This document shows positions 57,992 through 64,000 of a stretch of 64,000 nucleotides of DNA, in pieces (the stretch's first letter is position 1; each line of letters starts with the position of its first letter). The position numbers and the translations under genes were made by a program. Source of the DNA: Mycolicibacterium fallax (GTDB taxonomy: Bacteria; Actinomycetota; Actinomycetes; Mycobacteriales; Mycobacteriaceae); assembly GCF_010726955.1 (NCBI RefSeq), contig NZ_AP022603.1, forward strand, positions 1,426,001 through 1,490,000. The letters run 5' to 3'. The notes under the pieces were generated by a model, which saw only the letters and a program-made list of their open reading frames with translations, ran no database searches and had not been told where the DNA came from.

Positions 57992-58489
57992 CTAGTTGAC
58001 CGGCACCGGATCGAGCGACTTGAGCCGGCCGTCGTCGCCCACCGTGAAGCGCACCGTGCCGATGCCGGTCGGGCAGCAGTTGGGTTCGTCGCCCTGCAGC
58101 CACTGGTACTGCAGCGTCACGGTGTCATCGCCGGCGGCCAGCACCGTCAGGTAGGGCTTCGGGTCCGGGGTCGGGGTGCCCAGATAGTTGTTGCGGTCGA
58201 AGAACAGCACCTGGCCCGGCGACGACGCCGTCGCGCCGCTGGGACTGACCTGCACCCAGTGCAGCCGGCAGTCCCGGCTGTACCCGCGGCCGGTCTCGGT
58301 CCAGCTCGCCTCCCCCGGCGCCGCCGCGAGCCCGTCCATCGCCCGGTTGATGGTGTCGGCCGACGGGGCGTCGGCGGCGGTGCAGCTGTCCGGCGGGGTG
58401 GGCTCGGGACCCGACGGGCTCCACCCGCAGCCGGTCAGCGTCAACAGCACAACCGCGGCAAGTCCGACGAGGACACGCAACACACCCAT
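57992..58489 (-). CDS. lppP: LppP/LprE-family lipoprotein
   Basis: The protein has 165 residues. The lipobox LTGC lies near residue 21. The family's D-S-C start, LFFDRNNYLGTPTPD (~103-117) and a Cys pair (NCCPTG) near the end are visible. It is anchored outside the membrane. The role is unknown, and the family is confined to mycobacteria and relatives. Position between the ECF/MarR block and dnaG matches LppP (Rv2330c) of M. tuberculosis. Confidence 0.83.
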   Translation of the reverse strand: MGVLRVLVGLAAVVLLTLTGCGWSPSGPEPTPPDSCTAADAPSADTINRAMDGLAAAPGEASWTETGRGYSRDCRLHWVQVSPSGATASSPGQVLFFDRNNYLGTPTPDPKPYLTVLAAGDDTVTLQYQWLQGDEPNCCPTGIGTVRFTVGDDGRLKSLDPVPVN

Positions 58490-58535
58490 GCCGATCAGCC
58501 TAGGAGCTGACCGGCGGACCGTCGAGGGTTGCGGC

Positions 58536-58766
58536 TCATTTCTCCTTGGGCGGTTCGATGACGGTGATGTCGTCGATCTCGGTGATGGTGGCCATCGGGT
58601 CCGGGGACACGCTGCGGGCGATCTTGCGCCGCCCGGCGTCGACGACCGACTTGGTGGCCGGATTGGTCGTTACCGCCTTGTACGCGCCGACGATCTGCTC
58701 ATATCGGCGACGTCCGGCCTTCGTGCCGAGCACGTAGCCGACGCCCAGCACGGCGACATATCCCAA
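58536..58766 (-). CDS. Small YtxH-like membrane-associated protein
   Basis: The protein has 76 residues from a TTG at 58766, chosen because GGAGGC lies 8 bases upstream; the adjacent TTG at 58769 is possible, and a longer frame to 58892 lacks support. A short hydrophobic segment (LLGYVAVLGVGYVLG) is followed by the basic TKAGRRRYEQI typical of YtxH-like proteins, then an acidic tail ending PPKEK. Function is unknown. Confidence 0.7.
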   Translation of the reverse strand: MGYVAVLGVGYVLGTKAGRRRYEQIVGAYKAVTTNPATKSVVDAGRRKIARSVSPDPMATITEIDDITVIEPPKEK

Positions 58767-58921
58767 CAAACCACTGCCTCCAGACGACGATCGACGCTGT
58801 CCATCCTGCCTGACGATCGCCCGGCAACGCATCCCGGGCCGAGCCCGGTCGATGCCGTTTGGCGTTCCGCGGCGTCGGTGCGCTAGAGTCAACCCTCGTT
58901 CCGCGCTTGCGCGGACGGCCT

Positions 58922-58994
58922 TCCCCTGTAGCTCAATTGGCAGAGCTCCCGACTGTTAATCGGGCGGTTGATGGTTCGAGTCCATCCGGGGGAG
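58922..58994 (+). tRNA. asnT: tRNA-Asn (GTT)
   Basis: The 73-nt cloverleaf has acceptor TCCCCTG/CGGGGGA, discriminator G, anticodon stem CCCGA/TCGGG with loop CTGTTAA (GUU), and T-arm GATGG-TTCGAGT-CCATC. CCA is not encoded. Position near dnaG matches asnT of M. tuberculosis. Confidence 0.96.
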
Positions 58995-59047
58995 CTTTCT
59001 TTTTCCGCAGGTTCCCCGAACCGCCCGGCCGGGCGCGAGCAGTCCGA

Positions 59048-60958
59048 CTACTGCCCCGGCGTCAGCATCTCCACCCGCCGGCACTGCTCGGGCACCCCGA
59101 AGCCCTCGACCAGCACCTCGGCATGCGGGCGCAGGGTCCGGCAGCGTTCGTTGATCCCGCGGGTGACGGCCTTGGCCCGCTCGGTGGACAGGAAACGGTG
59201 CTCCATGAACCAGGCCTTGTCGTCCTCGATCACCGACAGCGCATACAGGTCGCAGACCATCGACAGGATCCGGCGGGCGTCGTCGTCGGGGCAGCAGTCG
59301 ATCCCGGCGATGAACGCCTCCAGGATCACCCGGTCGATGTGCGCCGAGGCGGCGTGCAGCACGTGGTCCTGCACGGCGTTGAAGGCGTCGAACTCCGACA
59401 TCTCCTTGGATTTGCCCTGCAGCCGCCGGGCCACCGAGGCCAGCAGGTACTCCTCGCGGTCCTCGAACATGGCCAGCTGGGTGCCCCGGTTGAACAGGCT
59501 GCCCTCCTCCTCGTTGTCCTGGCGGGTGTCGAGGATGGTCTGCACGATGGTTTCGGCCGCGGTGCGCTTGAGCACCCGTTCGCCGGCGTAGTTCGCGGCA
59601 AAGCGCACCCAGCCGGCCGGGCTCATCGACTTGATGTCGTCGGCGTAGCCGGTGAGCAGTTCCTTGGCGACCAGTTGGGTCAGCACGTGGTTGTCACCCT
59701 CGAAGGTGGTGAACACATCGGTGTCGGCCTTCAGCGCGATCAGCCGATTCTCGGCCATGTAGCCGGCGCCGCCACAGGCCTCGCGGGCCTCCTGGATCGC
59801 GCGGGTGGCGTGCCAGGTGTTGGCGGCCTTGAGGCCGGCCGCGCGGGCCTCCAGCTCACGCTGCTCCTCGGGGTCGGGATCCGCGGCGGTCTGCAGGTCA
59901 TGGCACTTGCTCACCAGCTCGTTCTGGGCGAACTGCAGCGCATAGGACCGGGCGATCAGCGGCAGCAACCGGCGTTGATGCACCAGGTAGTCCATGATCA
60001 GCACCTCCTGGTCCTGTCCCGGAGCCTCGAACTGCCTGCGCGACAACGCATATCGGGTGGCGATGTCCAGGGCGACGCGAGCGGCCGCCGCGGCGCTGCC
60101 GCCCACCGTGACCCGGCCGCGGATCAGCGTCCCGAGCATGGTGAAGAACCGCCGGTCCGGGTTCTCGATCGGCGAACTGTAGGTTCCGTCGGCGGCGACG
60201 TCGGCGTAGCGGTTGAGCAGGTTCTCCCGCGGCACCCGGACCTGGTCGAACATGATCCGGCCGTTGTCCACCCCGGGCAGCCCGCCCTTGTACTCGCAAT
60301 CCGAGGTCGTCACCCCGGGCAGGTCTGCGCCGTCGGCGCCGCGCAGCGAAACCACCAGCGCGTGCACCCCGTGACACTTCCCGTCCGGGGTGATCAGCTG
60401 CGCGAAAACCACGGCCTCCCGGGCGGATTCGGCCGCGCCGCCGATGTAGTCCTTGCGCGACGACGGCGTCGGGGAGTTGATCACGAACTCCTCGGTGGCC
60501 GGGTCGTACTCGGCCGTCGTCTCGAGGGACTGCACGTCGCTGCCGTGGCCGGTCTCGGTCATCGCGAAGCACCCCAGCAGGTCCAGATCGATGATCCGTC
60601 GCACGTAGGCCCGGTGGTGCCGCTCGGTGCCCAGGTTCTCCACGGCACCGCCGAACAGTCCCCACTGCACCCCGGCCTTGACCATCAGGGACAGGTCCGC
60701 CATCGCGACCATCTCGATGCCCGCGATGGCGGCGCCGACCTCACCGGTGCCGCCGTGCGCCGTGCCGAAGCTGTCCGCGGCCGCACCGGTGTCGGTCATC
60801 AACCGCAGCTGCTCGTTGACCCTGCTCCGCGCGATCATGGTGTTGGGCGTGTAACGCGGACGGAAGACCTCGGTGGCCAGTTCGGCGCGCATTCGGTTCT
60901 TCACCTCGCGCCAGCGGCCGTCGAGGGTGTTGCGCAGGTGCTCAGCGATGGTGGCCAT
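59048..60958 (-). CDS. Acyl-CoA dehydrogenase/oxidase family protein
   Basis: The protein has 636 residues from the ATG at 60958, longer than standard acyl-CoA dehydrogenases and of the acyl-CoA-oxidase-like layout. The FAD/substrate region shows GCFAMTETGHGSDVQSLET near residue 143. The C-terminal half has ACGGAGYMAENRL and FEGDNHVLTQ, where peroxisomal-type oxidases carry their catalytic Glu. An additional ~200-residue C-terminal region is typical of the group. It probably oxidises a long or unusual acyl-CoA. Confidence 0.88.
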   Translation of the reverse strand: MATIAEHLRNTLDGRWREVKNRMRAELATEVFRPRYTPNTMIARSRVNEQLRLMTDTGAAADSFGTAHGGTGEVGAAIAGIEMVAMADLSLMVKAGVQWGLFGGAVENLGTERHHRAYVRRIIDLDLLGCFAMTETGHGSDVQSLETTAEYDPATEEFVINSPTPSSRKDYIGGAAESAREAVVFAQLITPDGKCHGVHALVVSLRGADGADLPGVTTSDCEYKGGLPGVDNGRIMFDQVRVPRENLLNRYADVAADGTYSSPIENPDRRFFTMLGTLIRGRVTVGGSAAAAARVALDIATRYALSRRQFEAPGQDQEVLIMDYLVHQRRLLPLIARSYALQFAQNELVSKCHDLQTAADPDPEEQRELEARAAGLKAANTWHATRAIQEAREACGGAGYMAENRLIALKADTDVFTTFEGDNHVLTQLVAKELLTGYADDIKSMSPAGWVRFAANYAGERVLKRTAAETIVQTILDTRQDNEEEGSLFNRGTQLAMFEDREEYLLASVARRLQGKSKEMSEFDAFNAVQDHVLHAASAHIDRVILEAFIAGIDCCPDDDARRILSMVCDLYALSVIEDDKAWFMEHRFLSTERAKAVTRGINERCRTLRPHAEVLVEGFGVPEQCRRVEMLTPGQ

Positions 60959-60995
60959 ACCCGAAGTTAACCCGAATCGGGCCGGGGCCAAACCG

Positions 60996-61298
60996 CTATC
61001 CGATCGGGATCGTGCCGCCGACCGAGCTGCCCGGCATGATCGGGCCGGAGTAGATGCCGCCGTTGCCCAGGCCGATGCCCGGGGTGCCGACGGTGATGCC
61101 GCCGCTGTTGGAGTTCGACCGGCCGATGCAGGTTCCGGTGCCCTTGGCGCCCAGCCAGGCCAGGCACTTGCCACCCGGCTGCGCATCGTAGGCCGGGGTA
61201 TCGCTGCTGCTCAGCGCCGCGATGGCGGGACCCGCGACGGCAGCGGCCGCCAGCGCCGCAACCGCGACGAGACGACGAGCGGCGAACTTCGCGGCCAT
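60996..61298 (-). CDS. Small secreted mycobacterial protein
   Basis: The protein has 100 residues from the ATG at 61298, preceded by GGAAGGAAG. A signal peptide with an Ala-rich core (cut near AIA-AL) leads to a ~70-residue Gly/Ser/Pro-rich mature chain. Two cysteines (GGKCLAW and GTCIG) could pair, and the end is ISG-like repeats of GG and P. No enzyme motif is seen. It may be the counterpart of the small gene next to dnaG in M. tuberculosis (Rv2342). Confidence 0.75.
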   Translation of the reverse strand: MAAKFAARRLVAVAALAAAAVAGPAIAALSSSDTPAYDAQPGGKCLAWLGAKGTGTCIGRSNSNSGGITVGTPGIGLGNGGIYSGPIMPGSSVGGTIPIG

Positions 61299-61396
61299 CG
61301 GAGCTTCCTTCCGGTCGAACAGAACGGCCCTCAGCCTAACCGCTGCCCACCGATTCGTCGCGGCGTTGGCCACAGCGGGGCCCGTCTACGCCGGGC

Positions 61397-63343
61397 TCAG
61401 GCGGTCAGATCGTCCCCGGAGGCCTGCTGCAGCAGGCTGCGCCGGTAGGACTCCATCGCCACCAGGTCACCGAACAGCTCGTGATACTCCTCGCTGTCCT
61501 CGATCGGCGACATCCGCTGCAGCTTGGACTTCATCTCGGCGATCTGGCGTCCCACCCAGACCTCCTGCAGGCGCGCCAGCACCCCGGAGATGTAGCGCGG
61601 CAGCTTCGCCTCGTCGACGTTGATGCTCTCCACCCCGAGCTCGCTGACCAGCGCGGCGGCCGCCGGCGCGGCGGTCTGCGCCCGAACCTGCTCGATCCAG
61701 GTCGGCCCGGACTCCCCCGCGGAGCTGCCGCCGGCGGCCACAATCGCGGTGCGGACCGCCAGGTAGCCGGGGTGGGTGAAGCTGTCGGCGTCCAGCGAGT
61801 CGAAGACCGGGCCGGCCAGACCCGGGTACTGCAGCGCGGACTTGAGCGCCTCGCGCTGCGGCCACAGCGTCGGATCCCGCGGGTCCGGGCGCCCGGCGGA
61901 CGGACCGGCCGGACGCTCGGCGACGGTGCCGTCGCGGGCCTCGGCGCGGCCGCCGGCCCGGCCCCGGCCGGACCCGGCGCCCCGGCCGGACGCGGCGGCG
62001 CCGGCGCCGCCGCGGGCCACGTCGCGGACCCGCCGGATCACCTGGGCGACGTCGTCCCAGCCAACCCAGCCGGCCAACTGGCGGGCGTACTCGTCGCGCA
62101 GCGTCGGATCCTTGATCTGGGCCAGCATCGGCACGCAGCGCCGCAGCGCCGAGACCCGGCCCTCCACGGTGTCCAGGTCGAATTCGGTCAGCGCGGTGCG
62201 GATCGCGAACTCGAACAGCGGGGTCCGGCGGGCCACCAGGTCACGCAGCGCCACCTCGCCGTGCGCCAGTCGCAGGTCGCAGGGATCCATCCCGTCGTCG
62301 GCCACCGCCACGTAGGACTGCCCGGCCAGGTTCTGCTCGCCGCCGAACGCCTTGAGGGCGGCCGCGCGGCCCGCGGCGTCCCCGTCGAACACATAGATCA
62401 GTTCACCGCGGAAGAAGCTGTCATCCATCATCAGCCGGCGCAGCATCGACAGGTGCTCGTCGCCGAAGGCGGTGCCGCAGGACGCGACCGCCGTCGTCAC
62501 CCCGGACAGGTGCATGGCCATCACGTCGGTGTAGCCCTCCACCACCACCGCCTGATGCCCCTTGGCGATGTCGCGTTTGGCCAGGTCGATGCCGAACAGC
62601 ACGTTGGACTTCTTGTACAGCACCGTCTCGGGGGTGTTGACGTACTTGGCCTCCATCGGGTCGTCGTCGTAGAGCCGGCGGGCCCCGAAGCCGAGCACCT
62701 CCCCCGACGAGCCCCGGATCGGCCACAGCAGTCGGCGGTGGAAACGGTCCATCGGGCCGCGCCGGCCCTCCCGGGACAGGCCCGCGGCCTCCAGTTCCTT
62801 GAACTCGAATCCCTTGCGCAGCAAGTGTTTTGTCAGCCGGTCCCAGCCCGAGGGGGCATAGCCGCAGCCGAACTGGTGGGCCGCGGCGGCATCGAAGTTG
62901 CGGTCGGTGAGGTACTTGCGCGCGGTGGCGGCCTCCTCCGAGCCGAGCTCGCCGGCGTAGAACTCGGCGGCGGCGGCGTTGGCGGCGATCAGCCGGCTGC
63001 GGCTGCCCCGATCGCGCTGCACATTGGTCGCCGAGGCACCGGTGTAGGTGATGGTGTGCCCGACCCGGTCGGCCAGCAGTTCCACCGCCTCGACGAAGCT
63101 GACGTGCTCGATCTTCTGCAGGAAGGCATAGACGTCGCCGCCCTCCCCGCAGCCGAAGCAGTGGAAGTGCCCGTGGTTGGGCCGGACGTGAAACGACGGG
63201 GACTTCTCGTCGTGGAACGGACACAGCCCCTTCATCGAGTCCGCGCCGGCCCGGCGCAATTGCACGTAATCGCCGACCACGTCCTCGATGCGGACCTTCT
63301 CACGGATCGCCGCGATGTCGCGATCGGAGATACGGCCTGCCAT
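61397..63343 (-). CDS. dnaG: DNA primase
   Basis: The protein has 648 residues. The N-terminal CHC2 zinc finger is visible as CPFHDEKSPSFHV then HCFGCGEGGD (residues ~40-66). The Toprim catalytic core shows VVVEGYTDVMAMH (~270) and YVFDGDAAGRAA (~315). A helical C-terminal DnaB-interaction region follows, separated by a Gly/Arg/Ala-rich linker. It makes RNA primers for replication and is essential. Length and motifs are normal. Confidence 0.97.
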   Translation of the reverse strand: MAGRISDRDIAAIREKVRIEDVVGDYVQLRRAGADSMKGLCPFHDEKSPSFHVRPNHGHFHCFGCGEGGDVYAFLQKIEHVSFVEAVELLADRVGHTITYTGASATNVQRDRGSRSRLIAANAAAAEFYAGELGSEEAATARKYLTDRNFDAAAAHQFGCGYAPSGWDRLTKHLLRKGFEFKELEAAGLSREGRRGPMDRFHRRLLWPIRGSSGEVLGFGARRLYDDDPMEAKYVNTPETVLYKKSNVLFGIDLAKRDIAKGHQAVVVEGYTDVMAMHLSGVTTAVASCGTAFGDEHLSMLRRLMMDDSFFRGELIYVFDGDAAGRAAALKAFGGEQNLAGQSYVAVADDGMDPCDLRLAHGEVALRDLVARRTPLFEFAIRTALTEFDLDTVEGRVSALRRCVPMLAQIKDPTLRDEYARQLAGWVGWDDVAQVIRRVRDVARGGAGAAASGRGAGSGRGRAGGRAEARDGTVAERPAGPSAGRPDPRDPTLWPQREALKSALQYPGLAGPVFDSLDADSFTHPGYLAVRTAIVAAGGSSAGESGPTWIEQVRAQTAAPAAAALVSELGVESINVDEAKLPRYISGVLARLQEVWVGRQIAEMKSKLQRMSPIEDSEEYHELFGDLVAMESYRRSLLQQASGDDLTA

Positions 63344-63410
63344 GGCGACAGTCTAGGACCCGGGCCCGGATCGGAAACCGCCGTGCTGAACACCCCCTAC
63401 GCTGTCGAGG

Positions 63411-63929
63411 ATGACCTACCCCGCCGCGCCCCCGGCGCCGCCGCTGCCCCGCTGGTGGCGGTGGGCGATGACGGTGCCGACGGTGGCCGCCGGACTGGCC
63501 ATCCTGGCACTGCTGGCGGCGGTGCTGGGGCTGGGTGAACCGCTGCTCATCCTGCTGTTCGCGGGCTGCGCGCTGGTCGGCTGCGGGCTGGCCTGGCTGA
63601 TTCTCACCATCCTCGGGCTGCTGCGCCACCCGGGGCGACGCCATCGCGTGCTGACCCGCGCCCTGCCCGCGGTGCTGATCGTCGCGGTCGCGCTGCCGGC
63701 CCTGGCCGCCGTCCCACGCCTGCGGTGGTCACTGTCGCGCGCCGCGATGGAGCGCGCCGCCACCGAGTGCCCGCAGACCTCGTCGCCGCGCTGGGTCGGC
63801 ACCATCCGGCTGGCGAAGATCCATCGGATGGCCGGCAGCTGCTACCTGTTCGAGGCCGGCTCGTTTCTGACCGAGACCGGTTGGGTGCTGCTGCCGGCGG
63901 CGCCCCCGAACCGCCGGGGACCGGCATGA
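63411..63929 (+). CDS. Small membrane protein with possible C-terminal frameshift
   Basis: The protein has 172 residues, with three hydrophobic segments (about residues 17-40, 45-65 and 78-98) and an exported C-terminal domain with two cysteines (TECPQTS and GSCYLFEAGSF). It is divergent from dnaG. The frame stops at RRGPA. The next frame, entered through an ATGA overlap, reads 18 more codons rich in Tyr and Trp that look like the natural end of such a domain, so a 1-base indel is possible. Confidence 0.7.
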   Translation: MTYPAAPPAPPLPRWWRWAMTVPTVAAGLAILALLAAVLGLGEPLLILLFAGCALVGCGLAWLILTILGLLRHPGRRHRVLTRALPAVLIVAVALPALAAVPRLRWSLSRAAMERAATECPQTSSPRWVGTIRLAKIHRMAGSCYLFEAGSFLTETGWVLLPAAPPNRRGPA

Positions 63930-63982
63930 CCTACCGGCACCTGGAGGGCCACTGGTACCGGTTCTCCTGGGATCCGTTCTGA
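63926..63982 (+). other. 18-codon frame, possible displaced C-terminus
   Basis: The short frame encodes MTYRHLEGHWYRFSWDPF, overlapping the preceding stop by ATGA. It is too short to claim as a gene. Its composition fits the missing end of the upstream protein better than a random frame. The alternative is a translationally coupled peptide. Confidence 0.4.
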
Positions 63983-64000
63983 GTCCGGCGCTCAGCTGAT

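Noticed and set aside
47082..58994. Genomic island or prophage integrated at the tRNA genes
   Set aside because: No integrase, no att-like repeat of the tRNA 3' end, and the flanking genes match conserved mycobacterial order.

Overview
The window is very GC-rich actinobacterial chromosome, almost certainly from a member of the Mycobacteriaceae, most likely a fast-growing Mycolicibacterium-type species. The evidence is a mycothiol-dependent formaldehyde dehydrogenase, an antigen-85-type mycolyltransferase, an MmpL transporter, a PE-PPE-domain hydrolase, a cutinase-like protein, a WS/DGAT acyltransferase, an F420-type LLM oxidoreductase and an LppP/LprE lipoprotein. The right third follows gene order I recall from M. 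tuberculosis: tldE-tldD (Rv2314c-Rv2315c), uspABC (Rv2316-2318), EcfT, the fused ECF transporter and MarR (Rv2325c-2327), lppP, tRNA-Asn and dnaG (Rv2343c). The order was recognised from memory, not from a search.

Layout. 1-6681 holds mscR with an MBL-fold partner, an Hsp70-like membrane-anchored protein, a DapB-like oxidoreductase and a PE-PPE hydrolase. 6735-20553 is an envelope and phospho-signalling island. Eight minus-strand genes run from 14436 to 6735: a lipoprotein PGRP amidase, a Pro-rich membrane protein, a TerY-P-like triad (vWA, PP2C phosphatase, kinase), a class-A beta-lactamase-fold protein and two more Pro-rich membrane proteins. Divergently, two further kinases of the triad type lie in tandem at 14527-18418. 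Their first ~1.05 kb (kinase plus zinc ribbon) is identical in DNA except for two single-base deletions, while their transmembrane and extracellular parts are unrelated. A pseudokinase fused to an extracellular NagZ-type glucosaminidase closes the island (18430-20553). 20699-25416 is a complete arginine deiminase operon (arcDABC).

25752-46538 is mixed metabolic and envelope content: an Ag85 paralogue, glycogen phosphorylase, an NCS2 purine permease, an acyl-CoA dehydrogenase, a receptor-like Ser/Thr kinase whose sensor is a family-3 amino-acid-binding domain, an SLC13-type transporter, a cutinase, an MmpL transporter, an LLM oxidoreductase, a PepSY protein, a WS/DGAT, an alpha/beta hydrolase, a lipoprotein and a cold-shock protein with a strong terminator. 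47082-64000 has two tRNAs and the conserved block named above.

How the genes may work together (inference). The island groups enzymes that cut or bind peptidoglycan (PGRP amidase, NagZ domain, penicillin-recognising fold) with a kinase/phosphatase/vWA switch and interchangeable kinase sensors. The simplest reading is a cell-wall-stress or wall-fragment signalling system. TerY-P relatives elsewhere are linked to stress or phage response, so defence is an alternative. Two non-coding signals also stand out: a ~76-bp palindromic dispersed repeat present twice in opposite orientation, and a perfect 20-bp AT-rich inverted repeat embedded in an array of short tandem repeats at 57630-57990.
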